From assembly GCF_004005995.1 (NCBI RefSeq), contig NZ_CP034767.1, positions 2,170,001 through 2,234,000 of the forward strand: DNA of 64,000 bases, written 5' to 3'. Positions within the stretch are counted from its first letter, which is position 1. Every line of letters begins with the position of its first letter. The translations under genes were made by a program, and so were the position numbers. Origin of the DNA: Devosia sp. 1566. GTDB lineage: Bacteria; Pseudomonadota; Alphaproteobacteria; Rhizobiales; Devosiaceae. Shown in pieces: positions 37,343 to 46,481 of this stretch. A model generated the notes under the pieces. The model did not search any database. It saw only the letters and a list, made by a program, of their open reading frames with translations, and was not told the origin of the DNA.

Positions 37343-38827
37343 TTACCGCTCCAGCTGAAAGCTCTCCAGATCGGCCGAAATCGTGCAGCGCACACCTAGC
37401 GGCGCAAACTCGAGGGCGACCTTGCCGTCGATGGTCCCGGCCAGCCCGGCGCGGATCAACCGCGAGCCCGAACCAAGCGTTCGCGGTACACTCACCGGGG
37501 GACCGCCAACTTCCTCCCAGTCGAGCACAAAGCGCTCGCCTTCGGGACTGTCCTGCCGGCCCCAGTTCACCTTCACATAGCCCTCGCCGCCTGAAAGGGC
37601 GCCATATTTGACTGCGTTGGTGGAGAGTTCATGCAAGATCAGTGAAAGGGAAAGCGCCGGTCGCGACGCCACCTCGATGGTTTCGCCCGATAAGCGGAAC
37701 CGTGTTTGGGGGCCATCGTCATGCAGCCGCACCAGCTTGCGCACGATCTCCCCGACGGTGGCGGATCCGGTTTCCCCGGCGATCAGCAAGTCATGGGCGC
37801 CGGCCAGCACCTGGACGCGATCGCCCAGTGACTTGGCCGCCGTCGGGATATCGGGAGCTGTGCGCAGCGTCTGGTTGACGATTGCCTGCACCAGCGCCAG
37901 CTGGTTTTTCATGCGATGGCCAAGTTCGCTGCGCAGCAGCGACTGCTGCTGGTCGGCTTCGATGCGTTCGGTGACATCGATCGCGTGGACAAAGATCGCG
38001 TCCACCTTCCCGTGCAGGTCGCGCAGCGGCTGATAAAGGAAATCGATGATGCGCTGCTCGATGGCGCCGCCGGGCTTACGCTGCAGCTTTACTGGCGTTC
38101 CCCTGCCCAAATGGGCAACGCCGCTCCGGTACACCTCGTCGAGCAGTTCCACAAAACCCTGGTTGACAACCTCGGGCAGCGCTTCACTCACCGGCTTGCC
38201 GACAATGTCGCGGCGGCCCACCAGCATCTGGTAATCGGCATTGGCAACGGTGATCACATGATCAGGCCCGCTCAGCACGGCTATAGCCCCCAGCGTAAGC
38301 TCGAAGACCTGCAGGAAGCGCTCGCGTTCCTGCAGTTCGCGCCGTCGCATCAGCACTTCGGATGTGGTTTCCTGGCAGGCGCAAAAGATGCCGACAATGC
38401 GCCCCTCGCTGTTGCGCACCGGGGTATAGGAAAAAGCGAAGTGGGTTTCCTCGGGATAGCCCTTGCGGTGCATGGTAAACTCGATGTCATCCATCGAGGT
38501 CCCGCGCCCCGCATATGCAGCGTCGATGATGGGCAGCACCTCGTTCCAGATATCGAACCATAATTGCTGGAACGGCCGGCCCAGGGCCTCCGGGTGGCGG
38601 TCGCCGCACATTGCGGCATAGCTATCATTATAAAGGACGGTGTGTTGGGGCCCCCAGAGGATCAGCATAGGCTGCACCGAGCCCAGCATCACCCCGACAA
38701 GGGTGCGCAACTCGGGTGGCCACGCGCTGGGGACGCCTAGTGGATGAACTGTCCAGTCTATGGCGCGCAGCAGCGCTCCGCATTCGCCGCCATCCTTAAG
38801 GATTGTGTCGTTGGTGGATAAGGGCAT
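37343..38827 (-). CDS. HWE-family sensor histidine kinase with two PAS domains
   Basis: A 494-residue soluble sensor kinase. The first PAS region (about 20-150: PMLILWGPQHTVLYNDSYAAMCG) and second PAS region (about 165-290: VFELTLGAIAVLSGPDH) precede an HWE kinase core: phospho-acceptor ELGHRMKNQLALVQAIV, N-box LILHELSTNAVKYGALS and the WEE motif in LDWEEVGGPPV. HWE kinases include light and general-stress sensors in this order of bacteria. No LOV cysteine motif (NCRFLQ) is seen, so blue-light sensing is not supported. No response regulator is adjacent. The ATG at 38827 (MPLSTNDTILKDGG) fits the family N-terminus. Confidence 0.88.
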   Translation of the reverse strand: MPLSTNDTILKDGGECGALLRAIDWTVHPLGVPSAWPPELRTLVGVMLGSVQPMLILWGPQHTVLYNDSYAAMCGDRHPEALGRPFQQLWFDIWNEVLPIIDAAYAGRGTSMDDIEFTMHRKGYPEETHFAFSYTPVRNSEGRIVGIFCACQETTSEVLMRRRELQERERFLQVFELTLGAIAVLSGPDHVITVANADYQMLVGRRDIVGKPVSEALPEVVNQGFVELLDEVYRSGVAHLGRGTPVKLQRKPGGAIEQRIIDFLYQPLRDLHGKVDAIFVHAIDVTERIEADQQQSLLRSELGHRMKNQLALVQAIVNQTLRTAPDIPTAAKSLGDRVQVLAGAHDLLIAGETGSATVGEIVRKLVRLHDDGPQTRFRLSGETIEVASRPALSLSLILHELSTNAVKYGALSGGEGYVKVNWGRQDSPEGERFVLDWEEVGGPPVSVPRTLGSGSRLIRAGLAGTIDGKVALEFAPLGVRCTISADLESFQLER

Positions 38828-39040
38828 CGGGACCGGAAATGAACTGAACAAGGCAGACCGCCGCAATGCCCTCCCCATTTGAAAATTCAGGGCGAGCCCA
38901 GCGGCAACTCGCTTCATTGCAGGTCTGGGCCCGATTGGGAAGCGCTCTGCCGGAGCCTAGATCACGGTTACGCGATCCGCTCCCTGCTGCGGCTTTCGTG
39001 GTTATGGCAGTGCTAACTCTGCCGGATAATCTCGCCCGAT

Positions 39041-39931
39041 CTAGCGGACATATTGGCGCCAGTTGTGCTCCTCGCGAAAGCCCAGCACCTCGCGCGCCTT
39101 GCGATTCGACAGCGGCGCCTCAAAGCCCTCGAGCGGGCGCCGGATCGGCGTGTTAGGCGCCCATTTGGCCAGGAACTCCTCGGTGGGCTCGTCGGCAGTG
39201 ATCTCGTCATTGACGGCGTTGAACACCGAAAAGCCCAGGCCATCCTTTTGCACGCAAAGATCGACGATCTGCCCGAGATCGCGCGCATCGATATAGCTCC
39301 AGGCATTGCGCTTGCGTGACAGGGGGTCGGCGAGAAAGGCCGGGAACTTGTCGTATTCGTGCGGCTCGATCACATTGCCGATGCGCAGCGCATAAATATC
39401 GGCGCCCGAGCGCATCGCAAAGGCGCGCGCGGTCTTCTCGTTGACGACCTTGGACAGGCCATAGCTGTCCATCGGATCGACGTCATAAGCCTCGTCGAGG
39501 GGGAAGCTGTGATAGTCCTTGTCGCCTTCGGCAAAGCACACGCCATAGGTGGTTTCACTCGACGCGATGATGATCTTGCGGATCCCGAGCTTCACCGCCG
39601 CTTCGATCACATTATAGGTCGAGACCACATTGGCTTCGAATGTAGCGTTGTCGGGTCGCAGCAGGATGCGCGGTATGGCGGCAAAATGCACCACTGCATC
39701 CACTGGCGCCGGGCCGGTGCCGGTTTCAAGGCCGGCAAAATCAAAATGCATGGAGAGGGCATTGAATGCCTCCCCGCTCTGCGTGAGGTCGGTTGTCAGG
39801 GTGTTGACCCCTGCCATGGCCAAAGGCGCCAGATCAACATTGAGCACTTGATGGCCGCGCCCCAGGAGATAGGCGATCACATGCCGGCCAGCCTTGCCGC
39901 TCCCGCCGGTAAAAACGATACGCTTGCCCAC
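39041..39931 (-). CDS. NAD-dependent epimerase/dehydratase (extended SDR)
   Basis: A 296-residue extended short-chain dehydrogenase. The N-terminal NAD(P) site is IVFTGGSGKAGRHV and the catalytic pair is YGLSK (Tyr-x3-Lys) with Ser in IIIASSETTYG. Probable sugar-nucleotide or related epimerase; the substrate is not predictable. The start is GTG at 39931, with GGAG 6 bp upstream; it begins right at the nucleotide-binding strand. Transcribed alone, with the HWE kinase gene downstream on the same strand after 213 bp. Confidence 0.83.
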   Translation of the reverse strand: MGKRIVFTGGSGKAGRHVIAYLLGRGHQVLNVDLAPLAMAGVNTLTTDLTQSGEAFNALSMHFDFAGLETGTGPAPVDAVVHFAAIPRILLRPDNATFEANVVSTYNVIEAAVKLGIRKIIIASSETTYGVCFAEGDKDYHSFPLDEAYDVDPMDSYGLSKVVNEKTARAFAMRSGADIYALRIGNVIEPHEYDKFPAFLADPLSRKRNAWSYIDARDLGQIVDLCVQKDGLGFSVFNAVNDEITADEPTEEFLAKWAPNTPIRRPLEGFEAPLSNRKAREVLGFREEHNWRQYVR

Positions 39932-40278
39932 CGCATTCTCCTTTGCGCTACCCACCAGCAACGGCTCAGGCCGCAAGGCGTTCAACCCACGATCGCAATA
40001 ATCACCCGCGCTGCAGCGGCTGCAACAAACTGCGCCGGAACGGCTGCGGCCGGCGCTGCACGGCGGCGCGCGGTGGTGGATTGGGGCCTTCGCAGTTCAT
40101 GGCTGCGGCAAGGTTCGGCAGGCATCGGGCGTGGGGATGTTTGGGCACCATGATAGTGCTCCGTGTTGATCTCTGTGCCCGCCAACGCCGCCCCAGTCCA
40201 GCCGATCCATGTGCCTGCCGCGCAGCAGCATTGCCGCGGCCGAGGTCACGGTGCGATACGGTCTGATCGAGCGCGCTG
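39932..40278. other. 347-bp stretch without a convincing gene
   Basis: Only short, Ala/Arg/Pro-rich open frames with TTG starts and no ribosome sites occur here. I see no RNA gene, hairpin with T-tract or clear operator. It presumably holds the promoter of the SDR gene at its left end. Confidence 0.5.
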
Positions 40279-40425
40279 CTAGCGGATGCTCGCGACCTGG
40301 GTGGTCCCGCCCACGGGCTGCTGGATGTCGAACTTGGGCGTGAAGATCACGATGCCAAGCCCCAGATATAGCATGATTTTTGCCGCCCGCCTGCGTCGCT
40401 GCCGGGCACGATAAGTCAGTCTCAT
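40279..40425 (-). CDS. Possible small membrane protein (48 aa)
   Basis: ATG-initiated frame of 48 codons starting MRLTYRARQRRRRAAK, followed by one hydrophobic stretch (IMLYLGLGIVIFTP) and a short polar tail ending QVASIR. A strongly basic start before a single membrane helix fits a type II small membrane protein. No good Shine-Dalgarno is visible, so the call rests on composition alone. If translated it would lie in the inner membrane with its basic end in the cytoplasm. Confidence 0.4.
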   Translation of the reverse strand: MRLTYRARQRRRRAAKIMLYLGLGIVIFTPKFDIQQPVGGTTQVASIR

Positions 40426-40672
40426 GGCAAAACCCGGCGGGATGGGCGGAACATTAATGAAGCCTCAAGGGAGAGGTCTTCATTGCAGGCTTCTGGGTCC
40501 GCGCCAAGCTTTGCCTCGCAAGAAGGTGAACGGGAGCGCTTAACGCCGCAGCCCCTGTGAATAGGGGGGATTACCGGGCGTTGTTCCAGGCTGGAGCGAC
40601 TGACCCCCCTGCACGGCCGGGAACAAGTGCGCCCCTCTGCAGTTGACCTTGCCTAACACCATGGAGAACACG

Positions 40673-40828
40673 ATGAGCAAGGACGATCGTCAAAAAGAAC
40701 AGCTCAAGCACGTGGATGCAGGCGGCCATCTCGGCGGGACCGATTTCGGTCAGCAAGGCGGCGAAGCCAAGACCAAGGACACCAAGGAAGGCGGCGACAA
40801 GCAGCGCCCGAACGACGGCTCAAACTAG
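40673..40828 (+). CDS. Small hydrophilic Gly/Lys/Asp-rich protein (51 aa)
   Basis: A 51-residue, highly polar protein beginning MSKDDRQKEQLKHVDAGG, with Gly-Gly-rich charged repeats and no hydrophobic core; it is probably disordered, like many small stress or desiccation proteins. The ATG at 40673 has GGAG exactly 6 bp upstream and the gene is followed within 25 bp by a strong terminator, so it is a genuine, separately transcribed gene. I do not recognise the family. Confidence 0.72.
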   Translation: MSKDDRQKEQLKHVDAGGHLGGTDFGQQGGEAKTKDTKEGGDKQRPNDGSN

Positions 40829-40851
40829 CTGTCTGATCTTCTCTCCAACGC

Positions 40852-40885
40852 AAGGGGCCTCGCTGATCAGCGGGGCCCTTTTTCG
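40852..40885 (+). terminator. Rho-independent terminator after the small hydrophilic gene
   Basis: GGGGCC-CGCTGATCAGCG-GGGCCC hairpin running into TTTTTC. It also separates the gene from the convergent SDR gene. Confidence 0.85.
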
Positions 40886-40896
40886 TGATTCGACTG

Positions 40897-41883
40897 CTAC
40901 TGGCCGAGCGCCGACTGAGCGGCCGCAATCTGGCCGATCAATTGGTCGAACCCGGCGTCCACCTTCAATCCGGCGGCCATGCGCCGCCGCAAATGGGCCA
41001 GCGGCTCCTCGAGCACTGTTTCGAGCACTTCGGCGCACTCGAACTCCCCAACGACGCTCTTGATCTTGGTATTGTCGAACAGCGCCGACCAGCTCTTGTC
41101 GCCCCGCAATGGCCCCTCCCATTCCGGGTTGAACCGCACCAGCGTGTCGGTTGGTACATGCACGATCTGCGCCTGAACGCCCAGGCCCGCAGCAATCGCG
41201 GTGTGGATTGCGTCCCAGCTATAGCCGCGATCTGAAGTGATATGGAAAATCTCGCCCAGCGCATCCGGATGGGCGAACAGCCGCACAAAGGGAACGGCAA
41301 AATCGGCCGAGCGAGTCAGTGTCCAAGGGGTCGCGCCATCGCCCGCAACAATGATCGGCTTACCATCGAGCAGGCGCTGCACGGTGGTATCGGCCGGCCC
41401 CATCATGGTCGGCAAGCCCGTCCGCACTGTGTGGCTGGGCCGCACAATGGTCCAGGGCAGGCCGGTGCTGGCCTGGAGCATGGTTTCGCAGGCGATCTTG
41501 TCCTGGCTGTATTTCCAGAACGGATTGATCGCCGGGGTTTGCTCGGTGATCACGTAATGGCGGGCTGGCTTTTCATAAACGGACGCCGAGGAGATGAAGA
41601 CGTACTGCCCCACCCGGCCCGTAAACACCGCGATGTCCTGCGCCATCTGCTCGGGCGTGAACACCATGAACTGGCACACCACGTCCCATTGCTGTTCGCC
41701 GAGTTGGCGATAGCTGGCTGGATCCTTCATGTCGCCGGCGATCACGCTAACGCCGGGTGGCAGCGCCACGTCGGACTTGCCGCGGTTGAACAACGTGACC
41801 TCGTGCCCCGCCTCCACCGCTTCTGCCACGCAGGGGAGCGAAATCTGCCCCGTCCCGCCCACAAACAGCACCTTGGTTGCCAT
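40897..41883 (-). CDS. NAD-dependent epimerase/reductase (atypical SDR, CSP41-like)
   Basis: A 328-residue atypical SDR with nucleotide site VLFVGGTGQISLPCV at residues about 5-19 and SSASVY followed by YSQDK as the catalytic region. The layout resembles CSP41-like proteins and isoflavone-reductase-type SDRs. Substrate unknown. The ATG at 41883 has GAGGAGG 9 bp upstream and starts right before the Rossmann strand; an open frame upstream is not protein-like. It is convergent with the small hydrophilic gene and lies next to tRNA-Lys. Confidence 0.8.
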   Translation of the reverse strand: MATKVLFVGGTGQISLPCVAEAVEAGHEVTLFNRGKSDVALPPGVSVIAGDMKDPASYRQLGEQQWDVVCQFMVFTPEQMAQDIAVFTGRVGQYVFISSASVYEKPARHYVITEQTPAINPFWKYSQDKIACETMLQASTGLPWTIVRPSHTVRTGLPTMMGPADTTVQRLLDGKPIIVAGDGATPWTLTRSADFAVPFVRLFAHPDALGEIFHITSDRGYSWDAIHTAIAAGLGVQAQIVHVPTDTLVRFNPEWEGPLRGDKSWSALFDNTKIKSVVGEFECAEVLETVLEEPLAHLRRRMAAGLKVDAGFDQLIGQIAAAQSALGQ

Positions 41884-42035
41884 CGCCCGTTTCCTCCTCG
41901 GCTGGTTCAGCGCACGGCACACCATGCCGCGACCCAGCGATTCGCGCACCGGGCACGCCTTTTGGGGCACCAACGCCGTGACGGGTCAAGGCGACTGCCT
42001 TGCCGATCACCACAAATACGGGGAAAGAAGAACCT

Positions 42036-42111
<76 letters not shown>

Positions 42112-42295
42112 GGTTGAAAAACCCGGTACCAAGGTTGGCGCCTCTCTAGCAAAGGGATCGGGGACTGTCCAGCGCCCGCTGTCACTTTCCACAAGGGCTT
42201 GATTAGCTAGATTAACAAGTCCATCCCCCGAAGAACAACCGGCGCAACCATCGGCCACCCATCGTCTTTGGCTGGCGCAAGCCTTGGAGACCTCT

Positions 42296-43084
42296 ATGCT
42301 CGATTCCGATTTCCTCGCCCTTTCCACCACCTGGATCATCGCCAATGTCTGGTCGGGGCTGGTCGCCCTGGTCGTGCTGGTCGGCGGCTGGATGTTGGCG
42401 GGGCTCCTGTCGCGCTACGTCGTGCAGCTCCTGCCCGGGCGCTTACACCGCGACCCCACCATCGTACCGCTCCTGTCGCAAGTGGTGCGTTATGGCGTGC
42501 TGCTGGTGACCATTATTATCGTGCTGGGCCAGTTCGGGGTGCAGACCGCTTCCATCCTTGCCGTGCTTGGTGCTGCCGGTCTGGCGGTCGCCCTGGCCTT
42601 GCAAGGCACCCTTTCCAATATTGCTGCGGGCATCCTGCTGGTGCTGCTGCGCCCCTTCAATGTGGGCGATCAGATCGATGCCGACGGCATTGCCGGCACC
42701 GTGGTGGAAGTGGGCTTGTTTGCAACGCAGATGCGCACGGCTGAAGGGGTCTTCATGTTCGCCCCCAATTCCAAGCTCTCCAACGCCAAGATCATCAACT
42801 ATACCCGCGAAGCGTCGCGCGTTCTCGAGCTCAAGTTCAATGTGCCCCGCACGGCCGATATCGGGGCGGTGCGCCAGGCGGTGCTGGCGGGCCTTACAAG
42901 CGGGCAACCCGAAGCTGCCGGCCAGCCGGAAATCCTGGTTGATGCCCTGGGTGATTCGACTGTGACCCTCGCGGTGCGGGTTGCGGTGTCCAGCCGCAAC
43001 TGGATGCAGGCGCGGGCTGATATGCAGGAGCGGCTGAAATCCGTCTTGGATACTGCCAATGGTTTTGCCCAGCCCGCTGCATAG
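42296..43084 (+). CDS. Small-conductance mechanosensitive channel (MscS family)
   Basis: A 262-residue minimal MscS channel. Two N-terminal membrane helices (about 15-45 and 62-82) precede the pore-lining TM3 with its Gly/Ala pattern (ILAVLGAAGLAVALALQGTL and SNIAAGILLVLLRPFNVGD). The beta domain and alpha/beta cytoplasmic cage follow (VFMFAPNSKLSNAKIINYT). It opens on hypo-osmotic shock to release solutes. The ATG at 42296 has GGAG 8 bp upstream. Transcribed alone, divergent from tRNA-Lys. Confidence 0.93.
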   Translation: MLDSDFLALSTTWIIANVWSGLVALVVLVGGWMLAGLLSRYVVQLLPGRLHRDPTIVPLLSQVVRYGVLLVTIIIVLGQFGVQTASILAVLGAAGLAVALALQGTLSNIAAGILLVLLRPFNVGDQIDADGIAGTVVEVGLFATQMRTAEGVFMFAPNSKLSNAKIINYTREASRVLELKFNVPRTADIGAVRQAVLAGLTSGQPEAAGQPEILVDALGDSTVTLAVRVAVSSRNWMQARADMQERLKSVLDTANGFAQPAA

Positions 43085-43099
43085 GCCTGCCGTTAAGTC

Positions 43100-43300
43100 C
43101 TAAAGTCCACGCCGCTCCTTAAAGGACTGCAAGTCCAGCACGTTTCCCTGCCAAGCGGGCGCATCTTCGGTCAGATCATCGATCAGGGTGATGGTTCGCT
43201 CGACGATGTTACGCAACTGCCGCGACTGGTTGTCGCCACCCTGCAGCATGGCCGCGGCGCGTCGAAGATGCTCGCGCGCAAGATCGTAGGTTGGCTTCAT
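43100..43300 (-). CDS. Small conserved-looking protein (66 aa)
   Basis: A 66-residue helical protein starting MKPTYDLAREHLRRAAAML, with a second helix RNIVERTITLIDDLTED and ending LQSFKERRGL. The ATG at 43300 has AGGAG 8 bp upstream, a strong ribosome site, which supports a true gene. Soluble, no Cys, no signal. Function not recognised. Convergent with the MscS gene (15-bp gap). Confidence 0.65.
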   Translation of the reverse strand: MKPTYDLAREHLRRAAAMLQGGDNQSRQLRNIVERTITLIDDLTEDAPAWQGNVLDLQSFKERRGL

Positions 43301-43528
43301 GGCAATGGCTCCTGTCGGAAGATTCTGGTGAGTCGGTGCACTCGGCACGCCCGCAGAAGATGGGACCGCATGCCTTCGCGGTCCTTGCGGGAACCGGGGG
43401 CATTTGCATCAAATGCAATCGAAAGGACAACGAGGCGCAAAGGCCTGCACACAATGGGAAACTGCGCCGTCCAGCCCCTTTTTGGCTGTGCACAACAGCG
43501 GTAAAGCGGGTTCGGGGTGGGCGAGGCC

Positions 43529-44479
43529 TTAAGGCGCGGTGATGCCGATGCGGGCGCGCAGGCCCCGGTGGTTGGAGCCGAAGGTTTCGGGCAGCGCTGC
43601 CAGGCTTTCCACCACCGCATTGCCGAGGGTGAAGACATTGTCGATCGGCACGCCAAGCAGTCCGAACTCGGGCGGCCAAGTCGAGGGATAGAATGGCGCC
43701 ACCTGCAATTGGCTGCCCCGCACCAGCCGATTGATCGCATAGGACCAGGGCGCAGCATTGAAATCTCCCGCAATGATCGCGGGCTCCTCGACCGCTTCCA
43801 GGATGTCGCGCAGCCGGCTCAGTTCCGCTTCCGACTGCATGTCGAAATACGGCTTGGTCAGGTGCACGGCCACGAGGGTTACCGCTTCCCCACCGATCCG
43901 CGTGCGCGCGGTGATCACCCGCTGCTGGGAGAAGTTCGACAGGCTGAGGGTTTGCACATCTTCGAGCGCGGTGCGCGAGAACATGGTGAGGTCGCAGGTC
44001 AGCTCCTGCTCGCAGCCGATGCGATAGGGGTAAACGGCAGCAAGCGCGCCCAGCTCGGGAAACAAGGGGGCCGATTCGAGGGTAAACACCACATCCGCCG
44101 ACGAGGCGGCGAGCATCCCGGCAATAGCCGGCCCATTCTCGGTATTGTTGTTGAGGATGTTGAAGCTGACCAGCTCAACCGTCCGCGTCACCGGGCGGGC
44201 AGCAGCCGCCAGGCGCGCTTGTTGTTGCCCGTAGATAATCCAGCCACCCTGCCCCACGCTCAGCAGCGCGAGCAGCGCCAGCAGCCCGGCGCGCCAGCGT
44301 GAGCCGGCAATGGCCAGGGCTATCGCCAGGGCAAGGCAAAGCAGTGCCGAGTGGAAGCGCAGCGTCTGCAGCAGTGGCTGACCAGGCAGCAATGGCCAGA
44401 CTGTGCCCCCGACCAGCAGGACGAGGGCCGTGACGGCCAGCCCGGTTAGAACGCCCCTGATTTCGCTCCGGCTGATCAT
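43529..44479 (-). CDS. Membrane-anchored endonuclease/exonuclease/phosphatase family protein
   Basis: A 316-residue protein with three N-terminal hydrophobic helices (about 8-85) and a C-terminal EEP domain: LVSFNILNNN, the metal-binding Glu in FTLESAP, VAVHLTKPYFD, IIAGDFNAAPWS and a terminal SNHRGLRARI in place of the usual SDH. The catalytic domain would face the periplasm or outside. EEP proteins cut DNA, RNA, phospholipids or phosphoinositides; the substrate here is open. The ATG at 44479 has GAGG 8 bp upstream. It follows leuA by 109 bp on the same strand. Confidence 0.82.
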   Translation of the reverse strand: MISRSEIRGVLTGLAVTALVLLVGGTVWPLLPGQPLLQTLRFHSALLCLALAIALAIAGSRWRAGLLALLALLSVGQGGWIIYGQQQARLAAAARPVTRTVELVSFNILNNNTENGPAIAGMLAASSADVVFTLESAPLFPELGALAAVYPYRIGCEQELTCDLTMFSRTALEDVQTLSLSNFSQQRVITARTRIGGEAVTLVAVHLTKPYFDMQSEAELSRLRDILEAVEEPAIIAGDFNAAPWSYAINRLVRGSQLQVAPFYPSTWPPEFGLLGVPIDNVFTLGNAVVESLAALPETFGSNHRGLRARIGITAP

Positions 44480-44588
44480 GGCAAGCACCTCGCCCGCCTT
44501 GATGCCCGATGGCAGGCGTTTACGCAACGCGCGGCTAAGCCTGCCGCACAACTTGGCGCGACAGGCTTGCGGGTGTTGTCAGCGTGTC

Positions 44589-46151
44589 TTAGCCGGCCAT
44601 GGCGCCCTGGGCGGCGGCGCCGCGCTCGATCATCAAGCGGTTAAAGGCATTGAGGTAAGCGCGGGCGGAAGCCACCAGCGTATCGGGCTCGGCGGCATTG
44701 CCCGAGGCAATGCGGCCGTTCATTTCGAGGCGCACATGAGCACTGGCCTGCGCATCGGTGCCGCCGGTCACGCCGTCCACCGCATAAAGCACCAGGTGCG
44801 GCTGCTGGCCCACGGCCTCCTTGATGGCATTGAAGATCGCATCGACCGAACCGGTGCCATCAAAGCTCACCGAGCTTTCATCGCCATCGATCGACAGGGT
44901 AATATTGGCGCGGTGCGTGCCGCCGGTCTTGGAAATGACTTCCATATCAACAAGGCGGATGCGATCGCCGACCGAGCCGACTTCATCGTCCACCAGCGCC
45001 ACGATATCGGCGTCATAGACGTGCTTTTTGCGGTCAGCCAGATCCTTGAAGCGCTGGAAGGCTTCCTGGAAGGCATTCTCGCCCAGCTCATAGCCAAGTT
45101 CCTTGAGCTTGTCCTTGAAGGCGGCGCGGCCGGAATGCTTGCCCATCACCAGGGTCGTTTCCTTGATGCCGACGCTGGCTGGCGTCATGATCTCATAGGT
45201 CTCGGCATTCTTGAGCATGCCATCCTGGTGGATGCCGCTTTCATGGGCGAAGGCATTCTTGCCCACGATGGCCTTGTTGTATTGCACCGGGAAATTGGCC
45301 GCGGCCGCAACGATGCGGCTGGCGCGAGCGAGATGGGTGGTTTCAATTCCGGTGTGGTAGGGCATGGCATCGGCGCGGGTGCGCAGCGCCATCACCACTT
45401 CCTCGAGCGCCGCATTGCCGGCGCGTTCGCCCAGGCCATTGATCGTGCATTCGATCTGGCGGGCGCCGGCGGCAACACCGGCCAGCGAATTGGCGACAGC
45501 CAAGCCCAGGTCGTTGTGGCAATGCACCGAAAAGATTGCCTTGTCGGCATCGGGCACGGTCTCGATGATGGTCTTGAACATGCGGAAATGCTCTTCGGGC
45601 ACCGCATAACCCACCGTATCGGGCAGGTTGATCGTGGTGGCACCGGCCCGAATCGCGGTTTCGACGCAGCGCTTGAGGAATTCGAGCGGCGTGCGGGTCG
45701 CGTCCATAGCTGACCATTCCACGTCGTCCACCAGGTTGCGCGCCTGGGCAACGGTGCGCGCGATGATCTCGATCACCTCGTCTTCGGTCTTCTTCATCTG
45801 GTGCGCCAGATGGATCGGCGAGGTCGAAACGAACGTATGGATGCGCCCCTTGCGGGCATGACGCACCGCTTCGCCGGCCCGGTCGATATCGGCGGTGATG
45901 GCGCGCGCCAGCCCAGCCACCGTGGCGTTCTTGACCTGCTTGGCCACAGCCACCACGGCTTCAAAGTCGCCATTAGAGGCGATGGGGAAACCGGCCTCGA
46001 TGATATCGACGCCCATTTCGTCGAGCGTTTCGGCGACCTGCAGCTTTTCTTCCAGCGTCATCGTGGCGCCGGGCGATTGCTCGCCGTCGCGCAGCGTGGT
46101 GTCGAAGATGAAGACGCGGTCTTTGTTGGTGTCGGTAGCGGGGGAAGTCAT
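44589..46151 (-). CDS. leuA: 2-Isopropylmalate synthase LeuA
   Basis: LeuA condenses acetyl-CoA with 2-oxoisovalerate, the first committed step to leucine. The 520-residue product has the HMGL-like barrel ([16 protein letters not shown] at the start, metal ligands in [14 protein letters not shown], and [14 protein letters not shown]) and the C-terminal regulatory LeuA dimer domain from about residue 400 ([20 protein letters not shown]), so leucine feedback inhibition is expected. The ATG at 46151 has AGGA 9 bp upstream. A Leu-rich short ORF and hairpins precede it and may form an attenuator. Confidence 0.96.
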   Translation of the reverse strand: MTSPATDTNKDRVFIFDTTLRDGEQSPGATMTLEEKLQVAETLDEMGVDIIEAGFPIASNGDFEAVVAVAKQVKNATVAGLARAITADIDRAGEAVRHARKGRIHTFVSTSPIHLAHQMKKTEDEVIEIIARTVAQARNLVDDVEWSAMDATRTPLEFLKRCVETAIRAGATTINLPDTVGYAVPEEHFRMFKTIIETVPDADKAIFSVHCHNDLGLAVANSLAGVAAGARQIECTINGLGERAGNAALEEVVMALRTRADAMPYHTGIETTHLARASRIVAAAANFPVQYNKAIVGKNAFAHESGIHQDGMLKNAETYEIMTPASVGIKETTLVMGKHSGRAAFKDKLKELGYELGENAFQEAFQRFKDLADRKKHVYDADIVALVDDEVGSVGDRIRLVDMEVISKTGGTHRANITLSIDGDESSVSFDGTGSVDAIFNAIKEAVGQQPHLVLYAVDGVTGGTDAQASAHVRLEMNGRIASGNAAEPDTLVASARAYLNAFNRLMIERGAAAQGAMAG

Positions 46152-46264
46152 GCGGATGATCCTATCAAACGGCCCAAAGCCAAGGCTCTGCAGGCCGGAC
46201 ATTTACTGTTCGGCTGGTGGCGTAATCCCCTGACGACCCGCTCGCTTGATCGAGCTGCCGGTGA
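46152..46264 (-). promoter_or_regulatory. Candidate leuA leader RNA structures
   Basis: Between the Leu-rich ORF and leuA, the minus strand can form CCCCTGA/TCAGGGG (the first arm overlaps the ORF stop), an inner GCTCG/CGAGC stem, and a second hairpin at 46170-46197 (CGGCC with nested AGAGCC/GGCTTT) followed by GTTTGAT, just before the leuA ribosome site. The arrangement fits attenuation, but the T-tract is short. Confidence 0.35.
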
Positions 46265-46396
46265 TCAGGGGCTGATAAGAAGAAGCACTAGCGCTGGAAG
46301 CAGCAACAAAGCGGCGGCAACGAAAAGGCGGGCCTGAAGGGCCTGGCGCTGTTCGACGGCAATGGCAATGGCGCGCTTGCGCTGCATAACATTCAT
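46265..46396 (-). CDS. Leu-rich short ORF upstream of leuA (possible leader peptide)
   Basis: A 43-codon ATG frame ending in LFVAAALLLLPALVLLLISP. The last 25 codons contain ten leucines, mostly the codons CTT, TTG and CTA that are rare in this GC-rich genome, a sign of a regulatory leader peptide for leucine. The second ATG (46387) has GGAT 8 bp upstream. The alternative is a small one-helix membrane protein with a basic N-terminus (MNVMQRKRAIAIAVEQRQ). Confidence 0.45.
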   Translation of the reverse strand: MNVMQRKRAIAIAVEQRQALQARLFVAAALLLLPALVLLLISP

Positions 46397-46481
46397 CCGG
46401 TTGCGTGGCGATAATGGCCCACATCAGCCTGGGTTGCAACCCTGGAGGACAGGCTGGGCGCAAGGAACTGTGCTGATAAGC

